A stretch of 64,000 bases of DNA from the NCBI GenBank assembly GCA_018436705.1, contig JAHDLA010000016.1, positions 62,001-126,000 on the forward strand, written 5' to 3'. Positions 1 to 8,431 of the stretch are shown here, one piece after another; within the stretch, counting starts at the first letter, position 1; every line of letters begins with the position of its first letter. The translations under genes and the position numbers were made by a program. The notes under the pieces are model-generated. The model saw nothing but the letters and a program-made list of their open reading frames with translations, was not told where the DNA came from and did no database searches. The DNA comes from Sedimentibacter sp. (GTDB lineage: Bacteria; Bacillota; Clostridia; Tissierellales; Sedimentibacteraceae).

Positions 1-2
1 AT

Positions 3-560
3 ATCATTTTCTCTAAATGAAGCATATGGACCTGGAGACAGAATAATAGAACCATCTCTCTTTATGGCAATAATAGTTGCGTTCGTATTTTGCCAAAAGT
101 TGCTTTCCGACACAGTTTTTCCTAAACAACTTGAATCATCAGTGATTTTTATCTCAAAAGGTACAAAAGGGTTAATCGATTGAAATCGCTGTGTATTTTC
201 TAATAACAAATCAAAATTGGACTTTATATAGCTTATTTCTTTTTTTTGATTGTCTAGACTGTTGTACAATTCAGCTATTATAGAATTGACTGTTTGTTTA
301 TCGCTAAAATGTCTTATAAATTTAGCTGCATTCTCATAGGATTTAATAATAACGCCGCTGCCCTTCACAGTATCTACAATTTCTAAATCCGCAAGAACAT
401 TTATTGCCCTTCTCGCCGTTTCTGGCGAAACATTATATCGATTTGCTATCGAAGACCTTGCATATACTTTCTCGCCAATTTCAAAATTGTGTTCAACGAT
501 TCTGGAAGCTATATCCAAGGCTATTTTCTGATATACAGAACTCTTAACTTTATTGTCCAT
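3..560 (-). CDS. GntR-family regulator with TrkA-C domain (partial)
   Basis: Reading from the ATG at 560 gives 186 codons before the window edge, so the C-terminus is missing. Residues 1-75 form a GntR-type winged helix (ARSSIANRYNVSPETARRAI). A linker helix follows, and from about residue 130 the sequence resembles the RCK_C/TrkA-C ligand-binding domain (IKITDDSSCLGKTVSESNFW, then ATIIAIKRDG and SPGP). Regulators of this build are often found beside osmoprotectant or ion transporters. It lies just downstream of the OpuC-type operon on the same strand, so it probably regulates that operon. The ligand is unknown; nucleotides are typical of TrkA-C domains. Confidence 0.8.
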   Translation of the reverse strand, partial: MDNKVKSSVYQKIALDIASRIVEHNFEIGEKVYARSSIANRYNVSPETARRAINVLADLEIVDTVKGSGVIIKSYENAAKFIRHFSDKQTVNSIIAELYNSLDNQKKEISYIKSNFDLLLENTQRFQSINPFVPFEIKITDDSSCLGKTVSESNFWQNTNATIIAIKRDGSIILSPGPYASFREND

Positions 561-616
561 ATATTTGTCCTTTCTTCGTACTGTAATAATTATTTAGTGT
601 ACTTTCCTTTAAATAT

Positions 617-645
617 AATATATATGAATTTATAAAGATTCGCAA
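617..645 (-). promoter_or_regulatory. sigma-A promoter for the GntR gene
   Basis: TTGCGA and TATATT are separated by 17 nt and lie about 57 nt upstream of the start codon. With the terminator at 669-693, this suggests the regulator has its own promoter. Confidence 0.5.
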
Positions 646-668
646 TAAGATTTAAATTACACACAACC

Positions 669-693
669 AAAAAGGCACCCTTATTAGGATGCC
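669..693 (-). terminator. Rho-independent terminator of the osmoprotectant operon
   Basis: Seven-bp stem (GGCATCC with GGGTGCC, one G-U pair), six-nt loop, then TTTTT on the minus strand, 15 nt past the stop codon of the binding-protein gene. Confidence 0.8.
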
Positions 694-707
694 CGTTCTT
701 CAATGCT

Positions 708-1634
708 TTATTCTATAAGCCCTTCTGATTGAAGCCATTCCCTGGCAACCTCTTCAGGTTCTCTCTCATTTATGTCTACTTCATAATTTAGTTTCATCAT
801 CGCCTCAGTATCCAGCAATACAGCAATCTTTTGAAGAATCCCCTCTATTTCAGGGTTGCTTTCCAGCACTTCACTTCTAACAACTGGTGCTGCATTATAA
901 ACAGGGAAAAATGCCTTATCATCTTCCAAATTAACCAAATCATACGCAGGTATACGTCCATCTGTTGCAAATCCCATTGCAACATCTACCTGCCCTTCTT
1001 TTAGAGTTTTATACATAATTCCAAGATCCATTATCTTTATCTCATCTTCGCTTTGTGTGAATCCATAGTGTTCTTGTACCCCAGGATAACCGTCAGGTCT
1101 TATTGAAAATTCATGGTCTATTGCCACCCTTAATTCTCCGGGATTCGAGTTGACATATTCAGCTAGATCACTTATAGTTTTTATGCCAAGCTCTTCAGAA
1201 TCTGCGCGTCTCATCATCAAAGTATACGTATTATTTAATGGCGCATACTGAAGCCATGTTAATCCATTATTTGCATCTTCATCTCTTACCTTCTCGTAAG
1301 CTTCTTGAGGATCCGTTATAGGATCATCATGCTGCAGCTGAGACAGCCATGCTGTACCGGTATACTCCCAATACATGCTGAAGTCTCCGTTTTCAAGTGC
1401 TAAACGCACCTTGTCTGATCCTGCAACACCTGTTTTATCTTCTACTTGAAAACCTGCATCTTCCAAAGCAATTACGGTTATTTTCCCTAAAAGCAATTGC
1501 TCAGTAAACTCTTTTGAGCCTATTTTAATGGTATCATCGCCTTTGCCTCCGCATGCACTCAACGATACTGCTATAAGTAATAATACTAATGTCAAAATTA
1601 AACTTCTTACACGTTTTGATTTTTTGATCATCAA
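708..1634 (-). CDS. opuCC: Osmoprotectant ABC transporter substrate-binding lipoprotein (OpuCC/ProX-like)
   Basis: A 308-residue lipoprotein that would capture quaternary-ammonium osmoprotectants (glycine betaine, carnitine or choline) outside the membrane. The N-terminus has a basic stretch, a hydrophobic core and the lipobox LSAC-G near residue 28. The mature part begins IKIGSKEFTEQLLLGKI, typical of the OpuAC/QAT family. The aromatic-rich MYWEYTGTAWL stretch lies in the usual ligand region. It is the last gene of the permease-ATPase-permease-binding protein operon, 17 nt after the second permease. Exact ligand specificity cannot be read from sequence alone. Confidence 0.9.
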   Translation of the reverse strand: MMIKKSKRVRSLILTLVLLLIAVSLSACGGKGDDTIKIGSKEFTEQLLLGKITVIALEDAGFQVEDKTGVAGSDKVRLALENGDFSMYWEYTGTAWLSQLQHDDPITDPQEAYEKVRDEDANNGLTWLQYAPLNNTYTLMMRRADSEELGIKTISDLAEYVNSNPGELRVAIDHEFSIRPDGYPGVQEHYGFTQSEDEIKIMDLGIMYKTLKEGQVDVAMGFATDGRIPAYDLVNLEDDKAFFPVYNAAPVVRSEVLESNPEIEGILQKIAVLLDTEAMMKLNYEVDINEREPEEVAREWLQSEGLIE

Positions 1635-1651
1635 ATCCCTCCTAATTTAAT

Positions 1652-2386
1652 TTATATGTTTTTCAAATGATCTTCAAATAAACCCATTAAATAATCTGCC
1701 AATAATGCAAGTAACGCTGAAAGAACAGCTCCCAATATTACAATCTGCCATCTGTTTATGTTATTTCCAGCAATAATTAAATCTCCCAGTCCTCCGGCTC
1801 CAATAAAAGCAGCTAGTGTCGCAGTTCCTATATTTATTGTAACGGCAGTACGTATTCCGGCCATAATTACAGGATATGCTATAGGAAGTTCTATTTTTGT
1901 TAAAATTTTTGTTGCTGTCATACCCATACCTTTTGCGGCTTCAAGTATAGATTTGTCAACACCTAGTATTCCTGCTAATGTATTGTTCAATATAGGTAGT
2001 AATGAATAAACCCAAAGTGCAAATACTCCTGATTTAAAACCCACACCTAAAAAACTAACAAACAATGCCAATATTGCCAAACTTGGAACAGTCTGTCCAA
2101 TATTAACAATGCCTACAACTACATTTGTAAATCGCTTAAATTTAGGTCTCGTAAGGAAAATACCCAATGGTACCGAAACCACTATTGCAGCACCTGCAGA
2201 AGCCATTACCAATTCTATGTGCTGACTTAATAGTTTAAAAATTTTACTATACGTAACATAATTCGATACAATTTTATCTTGAGGATAATTAACAACATAA
2301 AAACTGTACCCTATACCCAAAGCTAATAGTATCAGAGGAAATAAAAATGCTCCTATTTTTATTTTTTTATTATCTGTGCTAGTCAT
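1652..2386 (-). CDS. Osmoprotectant ABC transporter permease (second)
   Basis: A 244-residue membrane protein with an N-terminal anchor segment and five to six further hydrophobic helices. It carries the binding-protein-dependent permease signature (EAAKGMGMTATKILTKIELP, the EAA loop that docks on the ATPase). TINIGTATLAAFIGAGGLGD near the C-terminal half is typical of OpuCB/OpuCD/ProW-type subunits. Its start overlaps the end of the ATPase gene by 8 nt, indicating translational coupling. It probably pairs with the other permease as a heterodimer. Confidence 0.9.
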   Translation of the reverse strand: MTSTDNKKIKIGAFLFPLILLALGIGYSFYVVNYPQDKIVSNYVTYSKIFKLLSQHIELVMASAGAAIVVSVPLGIFLTRPKFKRFTNVVVGIVNIGQTVPSLAILALFVSFLGVGFKSGVFALWVYSLLPILNNTLAGILGVDKSILEAAKGMGMTATKILTKIELPIAYPVIMAGIRTAVTINIGTATLAAFIGAGGLGDLIIAGNNINRWQIVILGAVLSALLALLADYLMGLFEDHLKNI

Positions 2387-3479
2387 TGTAGCTCACCGCA
2401 TTCAATATATCATTAATTCCGATCCACCCTTTTAGATGGTCCTTTTCATCTGTGACATATATATATCTTTGCCCTATGCGAAGCATCTCAGACAACGCAT
2501 CATTAAGAGGCATTCTTTCCTCCACTATAACTTCCAGTTCTTTCTTAAAATCACTTACCGATCCATCTTTTCCTTCAATGTCTTTTAGCTGGATAAACCC
2601 CTTCAATCTATCATCTTGTTCAGTTATAGCAATTGTTTTTAAATCTTTTTGCTTCATAGTAGCAATTGCTTCTGATACAGGAGTATTCATATTAACACTT
2701 AAAGTATTATGCATTACTTCTTCACACCTTATAAGATTTAACCTCTTAATAGATCGGTTTCCTCCCACAAGATTCTCTACAAATTCATCTGCAGGTGAAC
2801 TCAATATATCATTTGGAGTCCCCTGCTGCACTATTTTCCCCTGCCTAATTACAACAATCTTATCCCCCATTTTTATTGCTTCATCAATATCGTGCGTTAC
2901 GAATATAATAGTCTTTTTTATTTTATCTTGGACGTGTAAAAATTCATTTTGAAGCTTGCTCCTTGTTATAGGGTCAAGTGCTCCAAATGGCTCGTCCATC
3001 AACATTACAGGCGGATCCGCAGCAAGTGCTCTGGCAACTCCTACCCTCTGCCTCTGCCCTCCGCTTAAATCTGAAGGCTTTCTGTTTTTATAAATTGCAG
3101 GGTTTAATTCCATAAGCTCAAGCAATTCATCAACTCGTTTATTAATTCTTTCCTTGTCCCACTTTTTCTCTTTAGGAACAGTTGCTATGTTTTCTGCAAT
3201 CGTCATATGAGGAAACAATCCTATATTCTGTATTACATATCCTATATTTCGTCTTAACTCAACAGGATTTTGGTTTTTAATATTTTCACCGTTAATATAA
3301 ATGTTTCCTGATGTTGGTTCTATTAATCGGTTAATCATTTTCATAGTAGTTGTCTTTCCACATCCTGAAGGACCTACGAGTATACATATTTCTCCTTTTT
3401 TAATGTGAAGATTTAAATTATCAACTGCCGGATATTTTGAATTCAAGTATTTCTTAGTAATATTTTCAAATTTTATCAA
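2379..3479 (-). CDS. opuCA: Osmoprotectant ABC transporter ATPase with CBS pair
   Basis: A 366-residue ATPase of the OpuCA/ProV type. Walker A is GPSGCGKT (about residues 37-44), the signature is LSGGQRQRVG, and Walker B is VMLMDEPFGALD, followed by the H-loop THD. The C-terminal 110 residues hold two CBS-like repeats (EVMHNTLSVNMNTPVSEAI and YVTDEKDHLKGWIGINDIL). In homologues these sense ionic strength or cyclic-di-AMP and gate transport. It sits between the two permease genes. The start is supported by a GGAGG-type ribosome site just upstream. Confidence 0.93.
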   Translation of the reverse strand: MIKFENITKKYLNSKYPAVDNLNLHIKKGEICILVGPSGCGKTTTMKMINRLIEPTSGNIYINGENIKNQNPVELRRNIGYVIQNIGLFPHMTIAENIATVPKEKKWDKERINKRVDELLELMELNPAIYKNRKPSDLSGGQRQRVGVARALAADPPVMLMDEPFGALDPITRSKLQNEFLHVQDKIKKTIIFVTHDIDEAIKMGDKIVVIRQGKIVQQGTPNDILSSPADEFVENLVGGNRSIKRLNLIRCEEVMHNTLSVNMNTPVSEAIATMKQKDLKTIAITEQDDRLKGFIQLKDIEGKDGSVSDFKKELEVIVEERMPLNDALSEMLRIGQRYIYVTDEKDHLKGWIGINDILNAVSYND

Positions 3480-3501
3480 ATAGCATTACCTCCTATTCCG
3501 T

Positions 3502-4125
3502 CTACTTTACTTCTACCTTTTTTTGTACAATATATAGTACTCTGTCCATTATAATCGCCATTAATGAAATCATTATTGCTCCTATAATAACCATTTTATC
3601 ATTTGTCCTCTGAATACCTTGGAAGATATAATCTCCAAGTCCTCCTGCACCAACATAAGACGCTATTGCACCCATTCCTACTCCCATAACAACCGCTGTC
3701 CTTACTCCTGCAATGAGTACCGAAAAAGCTAACGGGAGTTTAATCTTATACATAATTTTAAAATCAGACATTCCCATGCCCTTAGCAGATTCTATTATTG
3801 ATGGATTGATGCTTTTAATTCCCGTATACACATTCCTTATTATCGGAAGCTGAGTATACAAAACCAGCCCTATAATAGCAGGGGTTGCTCCGATATGAAA
3901 AATCGGAATTAATACAGCAAATAATGCCAGACTTGGAATTGTCATAAGTATTTCAGCAACATTCAATACAAGCCTAGAAGCTTTTTCATTATATGTTATT
4001 AAAACACCTAATAAAACACCCATAACAATTGAAATCGCCATAGCGATTAGAACCATCAGCAAGTGTTCCCATGTTAAATCCAGTATAGTGTTTAGACGAC
4101 TGATGAAAAAATCAATCAAGTTCAT
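3502..4125 (-). CDS. Osmoprotectant ABC transporter permease (first)
   Basis: A 207-residue inner-membrane subunit with five to six hydrophobic segments. The EAA-like loop reads ESAKGMGMSDFKIMYKIKLP and the C-terminal motif VGMGAIASYVGAGGLGDYIF matches the OpuC/ProW permease family. It is the first gene of the operon, 22 nt before the ATPase gene. The ribosome site AGAAAGGGG precedes the ATG. The promoter region upstream contains a perfect 13-bp palindrome. Confidence 0.9.
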   Translation of the reverse strand: MNLIDFFISRLNTILDLTWEHLLMVLIAMAISIVMGVLLGVLITYNEKASRLVLNVAEILMTIPSLALFAVLIPIFHIGATPAIIGLVLYTQLPIIRNVYTGIKSINPSIIESAKGMGMSDFKIMYKIKLPLAFSVLIAGVRTAVVMGVGMGAIASYVGAGGLGDYIFQGIQRTNDKMVIIGAIMISLMAIIMDRVLYIVQKKVEVK

Positions 4126-4171
4126 AATATAACCCCTTTCTTGTTAATAATAAATACAACCAACTACTTAA

Positions 4172-4184
4172 TTGTATCATACAA
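4172..4184. promoter_or_regulatory. Palindromic operator upstream of the osmoprotectant operon
   Basis: TTGTATCATACAA is a perfect inverted repeat about one central base. It lies 47 nt before the first permease start, and on the minus strand it overlaps a possible -10 (TACAAT). Size and shape suit a GntR-family dimer, and a GntR gene ends the same locus. Confidence 0.55.
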
Positions 4185-4264
4185 GTTGTTGGTTTGGCTA
4201 GGATTTTTTTAAAATCATTACGTATATAAAGTTTATTTCATTGTTATTTTAAAAATAAATATAC

Positions 4265-4297
4265 AAAAAAGCATCAATCAGTTTAGTTGATTGACGC
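4265..4297 (-). terminator. Rho-independent terminator of argG
   Basis: A 10-bp stem (4271-4280 with 4288-4297, one wobble), seven-nt loop and TTTTTT on the minus strand, downstream of argG. Confidence 0.8.
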
Positions 4298-4357
4298 TTT
4301 CTCAAAGTGTTTACATTCTACTTAAACATGGTTGTTCTAACACGTTATTAAAGCAGC

Positions 4358-5608
4358 TTATTCCTTAAAACTATAAGTTACTTCAGGAATATTTTTTTTG
4401 CTGTTCATATCATTTAAAGCTTGAATTTTATATGGCAGACTGTACAAGTGAATAAATCCGGAAGCATCTTTCTGATCAAACAAGTCCCCAGTAGAGAATG
4501 ACGAAATTGATTCATTATATAAAGCATAGTCAGATTCCATTCCCGCAAACTTAATTGTTCCTTTGTATAATTTTAACTTAACTGTTCCTGTTACTTTTTT
4601 CTGAGTAGAATCTATAAATGCATCAAAGGCATCTTTTAATCCTGAAAACCACATAGCATTATATACAAGCTCGGCATATTTTTGACCTATCATTTCTTTG
4701 AAATGCGCAGCTTCCTTCTCTAAAACAAAGCTTTCCAAGTATTTATGAGCTTCAAGCAGCAAAGTTCCTCCTGGTGTTTCATAAACTCCTCTTGATTTCA
4801 TTCCAACAAGACGATTTTCAAGCAAGTCTATTACTCCTATTCCGTTAGTTCCTCCCGCTTTATTTAATGCAGTGAGCATCTCTTCACCGTTTAATTTTTT
4901 ACCATTTAATTTAACAGGTATTCCTTCATTAAATTCTATTTCAACATATTCAGGTGCATCCGGTGCTTTTTCAACTGTATTAGTCATCACAAGAATTTCA
5001 TCAAAGTCAGGTTCAACCGCAGGATTTTCAAGCATTCCACCTTCATGGCTAATGTGGAGAATGTTCTGGTCTCTTGAATATATTTTCTCTTTAGTAATAC
5101 CGTTAAGGTCAATATTCTTAGCTTCCGCATAATCTATAGCTTCTTCCCTCGAAGTTATATCCCATATACGCCAAGGTGCTATAATTTGAATCGACGGGTC
5201 TATTGCAGCTATTGCTGTTTCAAGGCGAACCTGATCATTTCCTTTACCTGTACATCCATGTGCAATATACTTAGCCCCTTCTCTATGGGCTGTTTCCACA
5301 AGCTTCTTAGCAATCAAAGGTCGTGCATAAGCTGTTCCCAAAAGATATTTACCTTCATATGCAGCATTTGCTTTGATTCCTTTATATACATATCCTTCAA
5401 CAAATTCATTTACTACATTTTCAATATAAACTTTGCTGGCACCTGAATTAATAGCCTTGCTTTTTACAATCTCCATATCATCTTCCTGTCCTACGTTAAC
5501 GCAGCAGGCAATAATATCTAAATCATTATAATTTTCCTTTAACCAAGGAATAATAATTGATGTATCCAATCCTCCAGAATATGCTAATACTACTTTTTCC
5601 TTTTCCAT
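4358..5608 (-). CDS. argG: Argininosuccinate synthase
   Basis: A 416-residue ATP-dependent ligase joining citrulline and aspartate, the penultimate step of arginine synthesis. The N-terminal PP-loop AYSGGLDTS binds ATP. Family blocks such as [12 protein letters not shown] (aspartate/citrulline site) and APWRIWDI are intact. The length is normal for the family. The ATG follows GGAGG at optimal spacing. It is monocistronic here, behind a T-box leader and with its own terminator; no argH follows, so argininosuccinate lyase must be encoded elsewhere. Confidence 0.97.
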   Translation of the reverse strand: MEKEKVVLAYSGGLDTSIIIPWLKENYNDLDIIACCVNVGQEDDMEIVKSKAINSGASKVYIENVVNEFVEGYVYKGIKANAAYEGKYLLGTAYARPLIAKKLVETAHREGAKYIAHGCTGKGNDQVRLETAIAAIDPSIQIIAPWRIWDITSREEAIDYAEAKNIDLNGITKEKIYSRDQNILHISHEGGMLENPAVEPDFDEILVMTNTVEKAPDAPEYVEIEFNEGIPVKLNGKKLNGEEMLTALNKAGGTNGIGVIDLLENRLVGMKSRGVYETPGGTLLLEAHKYLESFVLEKEAAHFKEMIGQKYAELVYNAMWFSGLKDAFDAFIDSTQKKVTGTVKLKLYKGTIKFAGMESDYALYNESISSFSTGDLFDQKDASGFIHLYSLPYKIQALNDMNSKKNIPEVTYSFKE

Positions 5609-5711
5609 TTTTCTATCCTCCGATTTATTTATTAGTAATTAATAATTGTTTAATGTATATTTATGCCTTTAGATATTTTATTCAAAATCCACCAGTCCTA
5701 TTTTGAACATA

Positions 5712-5935
5712 CAAAAAACTGCTTATAAAGAGGCAGTTTTTTACACCGCGGTACCACTCTTCTTTAAGCAGCTTGCTCGCTCTTTCATAGTAACGGTATT
5801 TAACCGTATTCTCATACTGCTACTTCTGAGAATCTTTTCATGGATTCTTTTCCATTAAATATCACTGCCGGCCTCACACTCTGTACCAGCTCGCTGAAGC
5901 TAGATTTAATTTACTGTTCCAATCATTAAATTTAC
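5712..5935 (-). ncRNA. T-box riboswitch, probable tRNA-Arg specificity
   Basis: The conserved T-box (AGTGGTACCGCGG on the minus strand, 5747-5759) is followed by a terminator whose arms are 5713-5722 and 5733-5742. Upstream is stem I with the GAG-CTGG and GTGTGAGG blocks. I folded the lower stem (TGGA with TCCA; ATTAAAT with ATTTAAT). This leaves a specifier bulge in which AGA (5846-5848) is the codon followed by a purine. AGA is Arg, matching argG. The fold was done by eye; an AAG reading one base off is less consistent with the helix. Confidence 0.85.
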
Positions 5936-5956
5936 ATAATAAATTATTTTTATCCA

Positions 5957-5985
5957 ATTATAAGTTATGATTTTACATTTGTCAA
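5957..5985 (-). promoter_or_regulatory. Consensus sigma-A promoter for argG leader
   Basis: TTGACA-17-TATAAT, a perfect match to consensus, just upstream of the T-box leader. Confidence 0.85.
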
Positions 5986-6089
5986 TATCTTTTTTTAATT
6001 TTTTTCATAAAATATTATATTTATTCTATTTTCTTTAATTCTAATGAGATTTCATTTCATAGATTATTACAGTCTTCTCAAAAAATATT

Positions 6090-6115
6090 AAAAGAGGATG
6101 CTTAACAACATCCCC
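6090..6115 (-). terminator. Terminator after tRNA-Val
   Basis: Seven-bp stem (6094-6100 with 6109-6115, one wobble) followed by TTTT on the minus strand, directly 3' of the tRNA gene. Confidence 0.7.
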
Positions 6116-6121
6116 TTATTA

Positions 6122-6197
6122 TGGTGGAAACTATAGGGCTCGAACCTATGACCCCCTGCTTGTAAGGCAGATGCTCTCCCAACTGAGCTAAGCTTCC
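6122..6197 (-). tRNA. tRNA-Val (anticodon UAC)
   Basis: A 76-nt cloverleaf with encoded CCA. The acceptor stem pairs GGAAGCT with AGTTTCC. The anticodon arm is CTGC-CTTACAA-GCAG with anticodon TAC, reading GUA. The T-arm GGTTCGAGCC is canonical. Confidence 0.97.
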
Positions 6198-6223
6198 ATA
6201 CATATTTATTACCTGTGAAAAAA

Positions 6224-6252
6224 ATGTTACCATAACACAAATCATTTGTCAA
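6224..6252 (-). promoter_or_regulatory. Promoter of tRNA-Val
   Basis: TTGACA-17-TAACAT, ending 27 nt before the mature tRNA 5' end. The stretch from here to 6524 shows no further gene that I can support. Confidence 0.65.
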
Positions 6253-6524
6253 TAGGTTTTCTTATCAATTTATACTATTCCTAAACATATAAAAGTTAAG
6301 CCAAGTCCATTTAAACATATTAATACTTTTCACCGACTTAATATAACCGGTTATAATTTTATCAACTAAATTAAAAAACATTTCAATAACATATATTCGT
6401 AGCATTTCTTATTTTAAATTTTCAATTAAAGTTCTTTGATGAAGAGTCACTATTTGTCAATATATGAATACTATAATTGTATCTATTGCTGAAAATCTAA
6501 ATAGCAAAATCATTAAGGAAAGGA

Positions 6525-6734
6525 ATGAAAACTTTGCATATAAATCATAATGATAATTTCGTACCAATGGTTCCATATATGCCTGAAAATCCTGTGCCAG
6601 GTTATGCATACGTACCATATCAAATAGACCCCTTATATTTTAACAATATAAATGAAGCCTTCGTCCACGGTACATTGTTTCCCGAATTGGTTACTCCTTA
6701 TATGGAATTCTTTCAAAGAGAGGTGCAATCATGA
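6525..6734 (+). CDS. cotJA: Spore coat-associated protein CotJA
   Basis: A 69-residue proline- and tyrosine-rich protein (FVPMVPYMPENPVPGYAYVP) matching the CotJA family of the inner spore coat. The start follows AAGGAAAGG. Its stop overlaps the cotJB start by 4 nt (ATGA). In Bacillus cotJ is transcribed in the mother cell by sigma-E. The upstream AT-rich stretch around 6450-6480 could hold such a promoter, but I could not assign it. Confidence 0.92.
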   Translation: MKTLHINHNDNFVPMVPYMPENPVPGYAYVPYQIDPLYFNNINEAFVHGTLFPELVTPYMEFFQREVQS

Positions 6735-7006
6735 TTAACAACGGTCGTAATATTAATATGTCAAACGAACAACGTCTTATGCTTTTAGACATTCAAAAAT
6801 TGGAGTTCGCTATATATGATTTGTCTCTTTATTTGGACACCCATCCAAATGATCCTGTTGCTTTGCATAGACATAAAGCATTAGCCGAGCAGCTTATGCA
6901 GATTCTGCCTGTATATGAATCGAAATTTGGAATCATGTCGATAATGAGTCAGGAAACTGGCAACACATGGAGCTATATGAACAGTCCATGGCCATGGGAA
7001 ATGTAA
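6731..7006 (+). CDS. cotJB: Spore coat protein CotJB
   Basis: A 91-residue protein of the CotJB family: helical core LMLLDIQKLEFAIYDLSLYLDTHPNDPVAL and the C-terminal tail ending in GNTWSYMNSPWPWEM. It overlaps cotJA and precedes cotJC by 31 nt, forming the usual cotJABC operon whose products assemble together in the spore coat. Confidence 0.92.
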   Translation: MINNGRNINMSNEQRLMLLDIQKLEFAIYDLSLYLDTHPNDPVALHRHKALAEQLMQILPVYESKFGIMSIMSQETGNTWSYMNSPWPWEM

Positions 7007-7037
7007 TTTAAACAATATCGCAGAAAGGAATGATTAA

Positions 7038-7610
7038 ATGTTTATATATGAAAAAAAGTTACAGTACCCTGTAAGAGTTTCAAATAAAGACTTAAGAATG
7101 GCGCAGGCTGTCCTTAACCAATACGGCGGTGCTGACGGTGAAGCAAGTGCAAGTATGAATTATCTTACTCAACGATTTAATATGCCTCTAAACGAAACTA
7201 AAGCATTACTTACTGATATAGGCACGGAAGAGTTGGGGCATATGGAAATGGTTGCAACTTTATTTAAAAAGTTAATAAAAGGGGCCACTAGAGACGAATT
7301 GATAGCAGCAGGACTGGGAGGATACTACGCTAATCATGAAACCTGCCCGTTTTTACTGGATTCATCTGGTGTTCCATGGGATGCAAAATACACTCAAGCG
7401 AAAGGAGAGCCTGTAGCAGATTTATACAATGACATGGCCGCAGAACAAAAAGCCAGAGTTACCTACGAAAACCTAATTACTTTAACAGATGACCCTCTTG
7501 TGAAAGATACGTTAAGGTGGCTGCGAGAGCGAGAAGTAGTACATTTCCAAAGATTCGGCGAAGCCTTAAGACTAGTTGAAGAATATTCTTCAACTAAAAA
7601 ATATTTTTAA
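7038..7610 (+). CDS. cotJC: Spore coat protein CotJC, manganese catalase family
   Basis: A 190-residue ferritin-like four-helix protein. The di-metal ligands are visible: Glu in GEASASMNYL, EELGHME (Glu and His), Glu in DMAAEQKARVTYENL, and REREVVHFQRF. This is the Mn-catalase pattern, so it may break down hydrogen peroxide at the spore surface. A hairpin terminator follows. Confidence 0.93.
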   Translation: MFIYEKKLQYPVRVSNKDLRMAQAVLNQYGGADGEASASMNYLTQRFNMPLNETKALLTDIGTEELGHMEMVATLFKKLIKGATRDELIAAGLGGYYANHETCPFLLDSSGVPWDAKYTQAKGEPVADLYNDMAAEQKARVTYENLITLTDDPLVKDTLRWLREREVVHFQRFGEALRLVEEYSSTKKYF

Positions 7611-7629
7611 TAATTGATAACAATGTGTA

Positions 7630-7668
7630 GCACCTATTCGTTCAAATTAAATAGGTGTTACTTTTTTA
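7630..7668 (+). terminator. Terminator of cotJABC
   Basis: Nine-bp stem (7630-7638 with 7650-7658, one wobble) followed by CTTTTTT. Confidence 0.75.
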
Positions 7669-7676
7669 ATATATGG

Positions 7677-7712
7677 ATAAAGCAGGTAATAATAAAATAT
7701 TACCTGCTTTAT
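7677..7712. repeat. Perfect 14-bp inverted repeat behind the cotJ terminator
   Basis: Arms 7677-7690 and 7699-7712 pair perfectly around an 8-nt loop. No T-run follows on either strand, so it is not a standard terminator. It may be an mRNA-stabilising hairpin or a protein site. Confidence 0.6.
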
Positions 7713-7813
7713 TCTAATACCATGTTTGATTAGAGAGAATTATTTATATCTAATTACCAAAATTTTAATAAATAATAGCAACCAGATTCGTTAATTAATA
7801 TTACATTTTATAT

Positions 7814-7859
7814 TTGACATATGTCAATTTTAATTATACATGATTTCTGATATATGTCA
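7814..7859. promoter_or_regulatory. Two TTGACATATGTCAA-like palindromes
   Basis: TTGACATATGTCAA (7814-7827) is a perfect 14-bp palindrome. A near copy TGATATATGTCA follows at 7848-7859. Both lie in the non-coding gap between the convergent cotJ and ECF operons; no promoter was recognised there. Confidence 0.4.
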
Positions 7860-7879
7860 ACAACTTTTTAAAAATACAC

Positions 7880-7908
7880 AAAAAAATCACCTATATAATA
7901 CATAGGTG
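7880..7908 (-). terminator. Terminator of the DUF1893-ECF operon
   Basis: Seven-bp stem (7888-7894 with 7902-7908) and a run of seven T on the minus strand, directly after the ECF stop codon. Confidence 0.8.
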
Positions 7909-8430
7909 TTAAGCATTTGCAGAATTTTTTTTCATATATGTTTTAATCGCATACATTAGCGGAGGCAAAAATATTAGCTGGATCAAAATGCCCGGTAATC
8001 CTGTTAATACCGCTCCTTTAACATACATAAACGGATCCATTTTTACTCCAAATAATTGAACCAGAGCAGCAACAGTTAACCCCGCAGCTATCCTTCCTGA
8101 TATCATCGAAATAACCAACGATGGAATTATCGACAATTTAAACTTTCTTGTAGCTAATGCTGCTGTAAGTCCGTATACACCAAGTTCAACCGCCATTATA
8201 ACTGCCATAGGAAACATAACGGGCATTCCGGTCAGCAATCCACTTAAAATGGGTGTTACAATTCCTAAAATCAGAGCAAAATGAGGTGAAAGCAAAAATC
8301 CTCCAATCAGTACCGGTATATGCATCGGCAAAACAATTGGCCCTGTCATTCCAAACATATGAAACATCATTGGAAGTATTACACCGCTCGCAATCAGCAA
8401 TCCGCTTAAAACTAATTCTTTTGTTTTCAT
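7909..8430 (-). CDS. ECF transporter S component
   Basis: A 173-residue membrane protein with about five or six hydrophobic helices and the start LVLSGLLIASGVILPMMFHMFG. The block PMHIPVLIGGFLLSPHFALILGIVTPILSGLLTGMP is typical of ECF-type vitamin/cofactor substrate-binding subunits. The ATPases and T component are not nearby, so it presumably shares a common energising module. The substrate cannot be told from sequence. It starts 1 nt after the DUF1893 gene, so the two are coupled. Confidence 0.8.
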   Translation of the reverse strand: MKTKELVLSGLLIASGVILPMMFHMFGMTGPIVLPMHIPVLIGGFLLSPHFALILGIVTPILSGLLTGMPVMFPMAVIMAVELGVYGLTAALATRKFKLSIIPSLVISMISGRIAAGLTVAALVQLFGVKMDPFMYVKGAVLTGLPGILIQLIFLPPLMYAIKTYMKKNSANA

Positions 8431-8431
8431 A

